Below, piece after piece: positions 43,704-51,089 of a stretch of 64,000 nt of DNA. The notes under the pieces were generated by a model. That model was not told the DNA's origin. It searched no databases and saw only the letters and a program-made list of their open reading frames with translations. Source of the stretch: Pseudomonas sp. dw_612 (GTDB taxonomy: Bacteria > Pseudomonadota > Gammaproteobacteria > Pseudomonadales > Pseudomonadaceae); contig NZ_JAAVVC010000011.1 of NCBI RefSeq assembly GCF_018449725.1, positions 62,001 to 126,000 of the forward strand. The letters run 5' to 3'. How positions within the stretch are numbered: position 1 is the first letter of the stretch; each line of letters opens with the position of its first letter. Both the position numbers and the translations under genes were made by a program.

Positions 43704-44084
43704 ATGCCTCGTGGAAGCAAAGACCAATACACCGCCGAGCAAAAGCGCAAGGCCGAGCACATTGAAGAAAGCTACGAACATAAAGGTGTTTCGAAAGACG
43801 AAGCCGAAGCCCGGGCCTGGGCGACGGTGAACAAACAGTCGGGTGGCGGCGAACGCGCCGGTGGCTCCGGGCGCAAGAAACCGGCGAGCGCCAAGTCTGA
43901 AGATCGCCAGGAATCATCGCGCCGGGCGGCGGCCAGCCGTGAAGGTCACCCGCGTAACAGCAAGGCTTCGCGCGATACCCAAACCGTGGACAGTTTGATG
44001 AAAGAAGCCCGGGCGAAGAAGATTCCGGGGCGGTCGGGGATGCGCAAGCAGGAGCTGATTGAGGCGTTGCGCAAGGCGGGTTAG
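43704..44084 (+). CDS. Basic protein with C-terminal Rho-N/SAP-like domain
   Basis: The 126-residue, highly charged protein has an N-terminal part MPRGSKDQYTAEQKRKAEHIEESYEHKG..DEAEARAWATVNKQSGGG. This resembles small plasmid-stabilisation or ChaB-like proteins. The middle is disordered and basic, and the C-terminus (VDSLMKEARAKKIPGRSGMRKQELIEALRKAG) has the Rho-termination-factor N-terminal (SAP-like) helix pattern. A nucleic-acid-binding role is likely. GCAGGAG precedes ATG. It is the last of the three-gene cluster, followed by a REP. Confidence 0.82.
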   Translation: MPRGSKDQYTAEQKRKAEHIEESYEHKGVSKDEAEARAWATVNKQSGGGERAGGSGRKKPASAKSEDRQESSRRAAASREGHPRNSKASRDTQTVDSLMKEARAKKIPGRSGMRKQELIEALRKAG

Positions 44085-44112
44085 CGATCTGGATGTGTAC
44101 TGATTTGAGGGC

Positions 44113-44200
44113 CCCTTCGCGAGCAAGCCCGCTCCCACAGGGGATTTGTGGCGGTCACAAAACCAATGTGGGAGCGGGCTTGCTCGCGAAGGCGGCCGAT
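44113..44200. repeat. Inverted REP pair
   Basis: CCCTTCGCGAGCAAGCCCGC and the inverse GCGGGCTTGCTCGCGAAGGC form a hairpin between convergent genes, with arms about 28 bases long. Confidence 0.85.
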
Positions 44201-44229
44201 CAGGCACCCAATGTCAAAAGCACTAACAC

Positions 44230-45201
44230 TCAGCACATCGGGTGATTGAACCGGTTAATCACATTCGAGTATTTGCTGGTGTAGCGGTTAGCCGCGTTAA
44301 CAATGTTCGAACTGCTCATACGCGCCATGGCGCCGGTTTCTTCACGCTTGAAAACGCCATCCTTGATGTCTTTGACCATCGAGCGGGACTGGCCCAGAAA
44401 ATCGTTGATCTCCAACATGCCGCCACTGCAGCTCTTGCCGGACTTGGCAGACTGTTCGGTGACTTTCTTGTCCCAGCCTGCCGCGGCGTCCGCTACTTGG
44501 GCCAGGGACTTTTCAAAAGCCTCCAGCGCCGCCGGATTATTGGGTGCGGCAAACAATACGCTGGCATCGGCATTGTTCAGCTTGCCGTAGTAAATCAGCC
44601 CCGCGCGATAGTAGGCGGCCGTGTCCTTCGGCGCCTTGTCGAACGCTTCTTTGGTCAGCGCCTGATCACGATCACTCAGCCCTTTGTAGAACGCCGCTTC
44701 TTTTTGCGCCACCAGCGTCAGAGCCGCCAGGTAATCCTTGCTCAACTGACGCGCCTTCTCGCCATTGTCGGCCAGGTAACCTTTGGAGTCGGCGTAGTTG
44801 TTCAGCTCGTGGCTCAACGGTGACAACACCTTGAGCGCAGCGGAAAAGTCCTTGGCGGCGGGATCGATTTCGACGATCGGGGCGTCGATGGCCGCGGCGG
44901 TGTCCAGTTTCGTGGCCGAGCGATCGACCAGAATGTCATTCTCGATGCGCATCGAAGTGGGCGCTGCTTTGCCCTTCAACAGGGGCATCTGCTGAGTCTC
45001 GTAGTTTTCCCGGGCTTCCTGGAACGACGTCGTCAGGCTGTTGGCCACATCGACATACTGGTTGTACTTCTCGATTTGCTGCTGTTCAGCGGCGCTTTGC
45101 GTTGGCTGCGCAGCGGCTGTCGCGTCAGGCTTGTCACCACAACCGGCCAACAGTGCAGAGGTCGCGACCAATGTCGCGGCAATCATCATCCGGAATTTCA
45201 T
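44230..45201 (-). CDS. DUF3829 lipoprotein (YiiG family)
   Basis: The 323-residue lipoprotein has lipobox ALLAG-C (Cys21) and starts CGDKPDATAAAQPTQSAAEQQQIEKYNQYVDVANS. The body is alpha-helical with the YiiG-type pattern of YNQYVDVANSLT, LNNYADSKGYLADNGEKARQLSKDY and YRAGLIYYGKLNN. Family role is unknown. It is likely in the outer membrane or periplasm. A good AAGAATG start context. Stands alone between convergent and parallel genes. Confidence 0.86.
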   Translation of the reverse strand: MKFRMMIAATLVATSALLAGCGDKPDATAAAQPTQSAAEQQQIEKYNQYVDVANSLTTSFQEARENYETQQMPLLKGKAAPTSMRIENDILVDRSATKLDTAAAIDAPIVEIDPAAKDFSAALKVLSPLSHELNNYADSKGYLADNGEKARQLSKDYLAALTLVAQKEAAFYKGLSDRDQALTKEAFDKAPKDTAAYYRAGLIYYGKLNNADASVLFAAPNNPAALEAFEKSLAQVADAAAGWDKKVTEQSAKSGKSCSGGMLEINDFLGQSRSMVKDIKDGVFKREETGAMARMSSSNIVNAANRYTSKYSNVINRFNHPMC

Positions 45202-45459
45202 TCTTTCTCATCCATAAAAAAACGCGGCGGGCCATGCATGGCTTGCCGGGGGGATTCGGTGGGAGGTTTTGCAACGAGGGACTCTCTCCTTGAGCGTACG
45301 AAACTGGCCTGACAAGGTGTCAGACGCTTCCCCCCTTCCTGGGGGGCGCGCATTGTGCGAATTTTCAGACGGGATAGCAAATAAGCCGCCGCGCCCCACA
45401 CCGATCAGCATGTACCACCGATCAAATGTGGGAGCGAGCCTGCTCGCGAAGAGGGTCTG
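45202..45459. other. 258-bp intergenic region
   Basis: No gene is supported. It holds the DUF3829 promoter side, an A-rich stretch near 45215 and a GC hairpin CCCCCC..GGGGGG-like near 45329-45350. A half REP (TGTGGGAGCGAGCCTGCTCGCGAAG) is at 45426-45450; its partner is absent. Confidence 0.5.
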
Positions 45460-46389
45460 TCAGTCGCCGAAGGTCTTATGGATCAACGCATCCACCTCAG
45501 CAGACCCCGGCGAAGTCGCCGGCCCCCACCGCGTCACGGCCAAAGCCGCCGCCGCATTCGCCCGCCGCGCCGCCTCAACCGCCGACAACCCTCGCGCCAA
45601 TCCAGCCACAAACACCCCGGCATGCGCATCCCCGGCGCCGTTGCTGTCCACCGCTTCAACCTCGAAACCTGGCACGTGCTGACATTCACCACGCTGGCGA
45701 ATCCAGCAACCCTGTGGCCCATCGCGAACCACCATCAAGACCTCGGCGGGCAGATGATCAACCAACCGATCCAGCGCCTGGGCAATGTCCGAAGCCCCGG
45801 TAAACCGCAGCGCCTCGACGCCGTTGCTGGTCCACACATCGATGCGCGGCAGCAATGCGTTCATCAGCGGTTCGTCCGGCGAATCCACCAGCGGCCCCGG
45901 ATCGAAAATCACGTTGATCCCTTTCGGCAACTTCAGCAGCCAATCCACCAGCGCCTGCGCCTTGCCAGCGTGCAGCAGGCTGTAGCCGCTGACATAGACA
46001 TAGTCGCCCGCCTCCGCCGGAACGCTCGCCAAGTCTTCGGTGGACACCTCACCCTCAGCGCCGATGTAGGAAATGAAACTGCGTTCGGCCGAGGCGTCGG
46101 TCACCGCGACGCACAACCCGGTGTCGCGTTCGGCTTTGTGGGCGATGCCGATCTGAATGCCTTCAGCCTTCATCGCCTCCCGGGCCAGATCGCCGAAACG
46201 GCCGGTGCCATGGCGACCGAGGTAAACCACCGACAAGCCATTACGCTGGGCGGCGGCCATCACGTTGAAGCCGCCGCCGGCCTCGAAACTGGCGGATTGC
46301 GCCAGTACGTCGCCGCCAGCCTGGGGCAGTTTATCTACGGCCATGACCAGGTCGATGATGACCTGGCCGGTATGCAACAGCTTAGGCAT
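45460..46389 (-). CDS. PfkB-family carbohydrate kinase
   Basis: The 309-residue ribokinase-fold kinase has the N-terminal GG signature in SFEAGGGFNVMAAAQRNG near residue 36 and the anion-hole/catalytic motif EAVDSNGAGDAHAGVFVAGL near 250 with the catalytic Asp. Ribokinase, pseudouridine kinase and nucleoside kinases belong here. The start at 46389 has GAGA six bases upstream; ATG at 46395 would overlap that site. It overlaps the NCS1 permease stop by 8 bp, so it is co-translated. In the operon context a ribose- or nucleoside-like substrate is likely; it is not proven. Confidence 0.88.
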   Translation of the reverse strand: MPKLLHTGQVIIDLVMAVDKLPQAGGDVLAQSASFEAGGGFNVMAAAQRNGLSVVYLGRHGTGRFGDLAREAMKAEGIQIGIAHKAERDTGLCVAVTDASAERSFISYIGAEGEVSTEDLASVPAEAGDYVYVSGYSLLHAGKAQALVDWLLKLPKGINVIFDPGPLVDSPDEPLMNALLPRIDVWTSNGVEALRFTGASDIAQALDRLVDHLPAEVLMVVRDGPQGCWIRQRGECQHVPGFEVEAVDSNGAGDAHAGVFVAGLARGLSAVEAARRANAAAALAVTRWGPATSPGSAEVDALIHKTFGD

Positions 46390-47848
46390 GAGCATTCTCG
46401 ATCAACGCAGCACGACGATCCTTGGCCCCGCCGAGTACAAAGTAAATCCCGCCGGCCACCAGGAAGGTCACGATCCAGCCGAGGCCGTTATGCCCCAGAT
46501 ACGAATCGGAGAGGAAACCGCGGAACCAGATGTTTTCGGCCGTGGTGCCGATGGTGGTGAAACTGAAGCCCAGCACAATCGCCAGCGCCCAGGCACCGAA
46601 GGCACGCCACTCGACGCCGCCGCGATACCAATAGGCGCTGCTCGGGCTGACGTCCAGCAGGTCTTTCGGGCTGTAGTAATGACGGTGAATCAGATCAACG
46701 ACGAAGATCCCGACCCACGCCGTGATCGGCACCGCCAGCAGGGAAATGAAGGTGATGAACGGGCCGTAGAAGCTGTCTGCAATCAGCATGAAGTAGATCG
46801 AACCGGCGAAGATCGCGACGATATCCACGACCACTGCGTAGACGCGAGGAACCTTCAAACCGAGGGTCAGTGTGGTCAAACCGGCGGAGTATACCGAGAG
46901 GTTATTCGACAGCAGCAGCCCGCCGAACGCGGTGATCAGGTACGGCACGGCCATCCAGGTCGGCAACATGTCGCGGATCGCAATGATCGGGTCCGTGGCT
47001 TGCGCCAGGTCGTTGTTGCCCACCGACAGCAAGCCGCCGAGGGTGATCAGCAGCACCAGCGGAATCCCCGCACCAAATGCGGCCGAGGCCACCAGACGCA
47101 CGGCTTTGACGCTTTTGTGCTGGTAGCGCGACATGTCGGCACCGGCGTTGGCCCAACCGATCCCGGTGCCCGCAGCCATGGTGCCGACGCCGATGATCAT
47201 CGCGCTCAGCGGTGCCGGGGTGGCGTTGAACACCGCGCTCCAGTCGATCGTGGCGCAAAGGAAACCGCCGACCAGAATGTTCAGCGCGCCGAACACGTAG
47301 GTCGCCCACTTCTGGATCACCAGCAACGTGGCGTGACCGAGGCCGGACACCGACAGGGTCAGCAGGACAAAAATCGCAATGAAGAGCAGGGTCAGAACCG
47401 GCGCGCTTTTGGCTTCCACCGGCGAGCCGAACAGGATCGAGCACAACGACAGCAACACGAATGCCGCCGTGGTGGTGTTGACGGTTTCCCAACCCAGGCG
47501 CGACATCAGCGAAACCACGGTCGGGCCGATGTTGCCGCGAACGCCGAAGATCGCTCGGGACAAGGTCAGGCTCGGCGCACGACCGCGACGGCCGGCGATG
47601 GAGATGATCCCGACCACCGCGAACGAACCGGCCGCGCCGAGGATCGCGACGATGATGGCCTGCCAGATAGCGAGCCCACGAAACGCAACCAGCGTGGCGC
47701 CCAGCGGCAAGCCGAGGATGGAGATGTTGGCGGCGAACCAGACCCAGAACAGTTGCAGCGGATGACCGTTGCACTCGCTTTCCGGGACCGGTTCGATGCC
47801 ACGGGTTTCCAGTTGCCCGGCGCTTGGCCCGGCGTTCGATGAACTCAT
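46382..47848 (-). CDS. NCS1-family permease (cytosine/purine/allantoin type)
   Basis: The 488-residue integral membrane protein has about twelve helices. It shows PF02133 features: an N-terminal FWVWFAANISILGLPLGA, GWANAGADMSRYQHKS near 235 and a NLSVYSAGLTTLTLGL segment at helix 8. The NCS1 family carries nucleobases, nucleosides (e.g. NupX, PucI-like) or allantoin with Na+ or H+. The ATG at 47848 has GGAG eight bases before; the frame opens seven codons earlier without a site. Gene order permease then kinase suggests import and phosphorylation of one substrate. Confidence 0.9.
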   Translation of the reverse strand: MSSSNAGPSAGQLETRGIEPVPESECNGHPLQLFWVWFAANISILGLPLGATLVAFRGLAIWQAIIVAILGAAGSFAVVGIISIAGRRGRAPSLTLSRAIFGVRGNIGPTVVSLMSRLGWETVNTTTAAFVLLSLCSILFGSPVEAKSAPVLTLLFIAIFVLLTLSVSGLGHATLLVIQKWATYVFGALNILVGGFLCATIDWSAVFNATPAPLSAMIIGVGTMAAGTGIGWANAGADMSRYQHKSVKAVRLVASAAFGAGIPLVLLITLGGLLSVGNNDLAQATDPIIAIRDMLPTWMAVPYLITAFGGLLLSNNLSVYSAGLTTLTLGLKVPRVYAVVVDIVAIFAGSIYFMLIADSFYGPFITFISLLAVPITAWVGIFVVDLIHRHYYSPKDLLDVSPSSAYWYRGGVEWRAFGAWALAIVLGFSFTTIGTTAENIWFRGFLSDSYLGHNGLGWIVTFLVAGGIYFVLGGAKDRRAALIENAHA

Positions 47849-47915
47849 GATGGATGCTCCTGTTGCCATTGTTTTGGTTGTGGGCAGACGGATTTCTAAG
47901 TGTCCTGCGCAACTC

Positions 47916-48016
47916 CGCGTAGGAGCTGCCGAAGGCTGCGATCTTTTGATCTTGATTTACAGTCGCCTCAAGGCTGCCAAGATCAAAAGATCGCAGCCTT
48001 CGGCAGCTCCTACAGG
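47916..48016. repeat. REP pair splitting the operon between the hydrolase and permease genes
   Basis: GTAGGAGCTGCCGAAGGCTG..CGATCTTTTGATCTTG pairs with CAAGATCAAAAGATCGCAGC..TTCGGCAGCTCCTAC, giving arms of about 36 bases. It separates the ADP-ribosylglycohydrolase-like gene from the permease gene. Confidence 0.85.
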
Positions 48017-48027
48017 GGTTTCGATCC

Positions 48028-49026
48028 TCAGCGAAGAGTGAGGAGTCCTTTCACAAGGGGTTCCAACTCCAGCCCATTCACGGCTTTGATCTTATCGATC
48101 ATCCCCGCCGGCCAACTCTCCAGCCCCAGGCAAGCCCCGAGCATCGCGCCGAGAATCGCCGCGATGGTGTCGGTGTCGCCACCCAGGCTTGCGGCCATGC
48201 ACACGGCTTCAAAAGCGTTCATCTCGCCAATGGCCACTTGCTGGGCCAGGGCAAACGACACCACCACCGATTCCTGCGAAGCCACGGAAGTGCCGATCAC
48301 GTCGTAGAGCAAGTCGGCCAGTAAGGCTTTGTCGCTATCGATACTGATGGTCCGCGCCCAACTGATGCGCGAGGCGATGCGTCCGCCCGCGACCCAGTGG
48401 CCATGGCCTTCAGCTTGCTGGGCGATTTGCATGCCCAGGTTCAACGCCTCGCCGAGGTCCATGCCGTTGATGCCGGCCGAGACCACTGCCGCCACCGCCG
48501 CCGCGCTGGAAATTCCCAGCGTGGTGTTGTGGGTGACCTGGCAGGCTTGCACCACCGCGTTAATAAAGCGCTGCGGATCGGCGACATCCGCCGCGATCCC
48601 GACCGGCGTAATGCGCATCGCCGCGCCGTTGGTGGTGCCGTAGCGCCCCGCTTCTTCCGGCGAATGGCCCGCGAGGATCATTTCGATCGCGCGTTTGGTC
48701 GAAGGGCCGAGCAAATCCTGCGAGCCCTTGGCCTGCATCTCGGCTTCCCATTCGATCAGCCGTTGAGCCAGCACCGAAGGCTCGATTCGGCCTTCACCCT
48801 CAATCAACAATTGACCGACCAGGATCGCCTGCTCGGTGTCGTCGGTGATCGAGCCTTTGGGCATGTTGGCGGCGATCGGTTGATCGGGGCCGGCGTCTTC
48901 CAGGTCGGTAATTTCGCCGAAGCGCGCCTTGATCTCGGCGCGGCTCAGGGATTGGGTCGGCATGCCCAGGGCGTCGCCCAAGGCCAAACCATAGAACGCG
49001 CCCAAGGCACGATTGAGCGCGGTCAC
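48028..49026 (-). CDS. ADP-ribosylglycohydrolase-family enzyme (DraG-like fold)
   Basis: The 332-residue protein has the binuclear Mg site of the family: the SITDDTEQAILVGQLL motif near residue 58 (Thr-Asp-Asp) and GGDTDTIAAILGAMLGA near 288. The first part reads GAFYGLALGDALGMPTQSLS, typical of this fold. Family members remove ADP-ribose from proteins or hydrolyse N-glycosidic bonds of small ribosides. With a permease and a PfkB kinase in the operon, a small riboside substrate seems more likely than protein ADP-ribose; this is inference. The GTG start overlaps the upstream GntR stop (GTGA), so translation is coupled. Confidence 0.9.
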   Translation of the reverse strand: MTALNRALGAFYGLALGDALGMPTQSLSRAEIKARFGEITDLEDAGPDQPIAANMPKGSITDDTEQAILVGQLLIEGEGRIEPSVLAQRLIEWEAEMQAKGSQDLLGPSTKRAIEMILAGHSPEEAGRYGTTNGAAMRITPVGIAADVADPQRFINAVVQACQVTHNTTLGISSAAAVAAVVSAGINGMDLGEALNLGMQIAQQAEGHGHWVAGGRIASRISWARTISIDSDKALLADLLYDVIGTSVASQESVVVSFALAQQVAIGEMNAFEAVCMAASLGGDTDTIAAILGAMLGACLGLESWPAGMIDKIKAVNGLELEPLVKGLLTLR

Positions 49027-49736
49027 TTTGACTCTCCAAACTGCAGGTGCAAACGAAAATGTACGGGGTCGAGCAAACTTTCGACCTGCTCCATGAACCG
49101 GCCCTGGCGGTCATACGTGGTGCGCAGGGCCTTGAGGAATACCGTGCCGAGCGGACGACCGAGCAACTCGGCATCTTCGGCGTTCAGCGGCTCGGCACCG
49201 ATCCACTGATCACCGCGTTCGCCGATGTAACCGTAGGCGGCCAGGGTAATGGTCAACGAGTTATCGATCAGCCCCACTCGCGGCAAGCTTTCCAGGCCTC
49301 CGGTGGCGGGCATCAATGATCGTTCAAGGGACACCAGCGTGCCGTCATTGGCCCGGCGGCGACGGTCGAGGGTGATGAATTTGTCGGTGCCGAAACGCGA
49401 CAGCAGGTCTGGCCGGCTGATCGCCTCCAGCCGCAGCACTTCGGTGTTGACCAGCGCCCCGCTGTCCGCAAGAGCCTGGGCCCAGCCGCTGCGCTGATCG
49501 AGCACCACACCGTCGAAGGTGACGATAGAGCCGACTCCGCTTTGCGTGGCGATGTAGTTGCGCCTCTTCAGTTCGGCCAGGGCTTCACGCAGCGTGCCGC
49601 GGCTGACCTTGAATTCTTGAGCCAACTGATGCTCGCCCGGCAACAGAAAGCCGTCCTCCATGAGGCCGCTTTCGATGCGCCGAATGAGCTCGTCGACCAC
49701 CCGTTGTTTCTTGTCAAATCGAACCTGTCTAATCAT
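49023..49736 (-). CDS. GntR/HutC-type regulator with UTRA domain
   Basis: The 237-residue protein has an N-terminal winged helix (QRVVDELIRRIESGLMEDGFLLPGEHQLAQEFKVSRGTLREALAEL) and a C-terminal UTRA ligand domain (ITLDRRRRANDGTLVSLERSLMP, and DQWIGAEPLNAEDAELLGRPLGTVFLKALRTTYDRQGR). HutC-type regulators bind the pathway substrate or intermediate. It is first in the operon and probably senses its riboside or a phosphosugar. ATG at 49736 is assumed; TTG at 49742 is possible, and no clear ribosome site distinguishes them. Confidence 0.88.
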   Translation of the reverse strand: MIRQVRFDKKQRVVDELIRRIESGLMEDGFLLPGEHQLAQEFKVSRGTLREALAELKRRNYIATQSGVGSIVTFDGVVLDQRSGWAQALADSGALVNTEVLRLEAISRPDLLSRFGTDKFITLDRRRRANDGTLVSLERSLMPATGGLESLPRVGLIDNSLTITLAAYGYIGERGDQWIGAEPLNAEDAELLGRPLGTVFLKALRTTYDRQGRFMEQVESLLDPVHFRLHLQFGESK

Positions 49737-50108
49737 GTACAAAGTGATAACCGAAACAGGGCCGGGCGGGCAAGGGATATTTTTCGGGAGGTGACGGGAG
49801 GTGGGCTTTTGATCAGTGGGGTGTCAGATAAATCCACCCCTCACCCCAACCCTCTCCCCAAGGGGTAGAGGGGGCTGACCGGGGTGTTTGATGGATTTAC
49901 TGGGACCTGAAAGTCCGAATCGAACTCCAGACTTGAAAGGCGAAAGTCCGAATCGAACTCCAGACTTGAAAGGCGAAAGTCCGAGTCGAACTCCAGACTT
50001 GAAAGGCGAAAGCCTGAGTCGGGCTCAGGCTTGAAAGGCTTGAAGATCTGCTCCCTTTCCCCCTCTCCCCTCTGGGGAGAGGGTTGGGGTGAGGGGTGGT
50101 TCTTGATC
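49737..50108. other. 372-bp intergenic region upstream of the GntR operon
   Basis: Positions 49737-49833 must hold the promoter of the GntR operon. TTGTACA at 49735-49743 could be part of an operator or a -10 region. The rest is the composite repeat element. No gene is supported. Confidence 0.5.
49834..50099. repeat. Composite 266-bp element: 26-bp terminal inverted repeats around a 4-unit tandem repeat
   Basis: The left end (49834-49859, CCACCCCTCACCCCAACC..) and the right end (50074-50099) are perfect 26-bp inverted copies. Each end is itself a hairpin because a pyrimidine tract pairs with a nearby GGGG[T]AGAGGGG tract. Between them are four tandem units of 32-33 bp at 49909, 49942, 49975 and 50008, each with AAGTC..GACTT (units 1-3) or AAGCCTGAG..CTCAGGCTT (unit 4) ends. 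No transposase. It looks like a non-autonomous MITE-like or REP-like element, located between the GntR operon and araH. Confidence 0.75.
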
Positions 50109-51080
50109 TCAGCGCTGCTTCAGACGGTCAATCACAACGGCCAACAGCAGAATCGAACCGCGAATCACATACTGATAAAACGTATCGATGTTCTTCAGGT
50201 TCATCGCATTCTCGATGATCGCCAGAATCAACACCCCGGCAATCACATGCCGGATCATGCCGATCCCGCCGCTCAGCGACACCCCGCCCAACACACACGC
50301 CGAGATCACGGTCAGCTCAAAACCCTGGCCGATCATCGGTTGGCCCGAGGTCATGCGCGACGCGAGGATCACCCCGGCCAACGCGCCGATCAAACCGTGC
50401 ACGGCGAAGATGATGATCTTGGTCCGATCAACGTTAACCCCGGCCAGCAGCGCCGCTTCCTGGTTGCCACCGATGGCCATGGTGTTGCGCCCGTAGGTGG
50501 TGTAGTTCAGCAACCAGCCGAAAAACAGGAAGCACACGATGGTGATCAGGATCGGCACCGGCACGCCGAACAACTGGCCGTTGCCGAACACGAAGAACTG
50601 TTCCTGGGACACGCCCACCGCTTTGCCGTTGGCAAAAATGTACGCCAGGCCCCGCACGATCTGCATGGTCGCCAGCGTGGTGATCAACGCATTGACCCGC
50701 AACTTGGCGATCACAATCCCGTTGATCAACCCGACAATCAGCCCCATGAACAGCGCCGCCGCGACGCCGAGGAACACGCTGTCGGTGTCGCGCATCACCA
50801 CCGCCGCGACCACGCCGGCACAGGCAATCACCGAGCCCACCGACAAGTCGAAATGCCCGGACGCCAGGCAATACAACATGGTGCACGCCGCAATCCCGGT
50901 GGTGGAAATCGCCAGGCCCAGGCCGCGCATGTTCAACGGCGACAGGAAGTTGTCGATCAGCAAGGTGCAGGCCAGGAAGATGCCGATGGCCGCTGCCAAC
51001 ATCACCCAGTCATCGAGAAAACGCCGCAGGTCCAGGGGTTTGCGCGGGGTGGGCAAAGCATTGTTTTGAATCGTCATCAT
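50109..51080 (-). CDS. araH: Sugar ABC transporter permease, AraH-like
   Basis: The 323-residue RbsC/AraH-type inner-membrane permease has about ten helices, with the family EAA-like region NGIVIAKLRVNALITTLATMQIVRG near residue 130 and TYGRNTMAIGGNQEAALLAGVNVDRTKI near 215. It follows araG by 9 bp and forms the importer with AraF and AraG. Its 3' end abuts the composite repeat element. Confidence 0.92.
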   Translation of the reverse strand: MMTIQNNALPTPRKPLDLRRFLDDWVMLAAAIGIFLACTLLIDNFLSPLNMRGLGLAISTTGIAACTMLYCLASGHFDLSVGSVIACAGVVAAVVMRDTDSVFLGVAAALFMGLIVGLINGIVIAKLRVNALITTLATMQIVRGLAYIFANGKAVGVSQEQFFVFGNGQLFGVPVPILITIVCFLFFGWLLNYTTYGRNTMAIGGNQEAALLAGVNVDRTKIIIFAVHGLIGALAGVILASRMTSGQPMIGQGFELTVISACVLGGVSLSGGIGMIRHVIAGVLILAIIENAMNLKNIDTFYQYVIRGSILLLAVVIDRLKQR

Positions 51081-51089
51081 CGTTACCTC

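Noticed and set aside
43704..44084. Toxin-antitoxin pair with the small gene before it
   Set aside because: Neither product resembles a known toxin; the spacing of 70 bp and the disordered sequence argue against a classic pair.
45460..46389. True ribokinase (rbsK) assignment
   Set aside because: No ribose transporter or rbs genes adjoin it; the permease is NCS1-type, so the name would overstate the evidence.
49909..50040. Possible CRISPR array (four near-identical 33-bp units)
   Set aside because: Units are directly adjacent with no variable spacers, and no cas genes are in the window. It is a tandem repeat inside a palindromic element.
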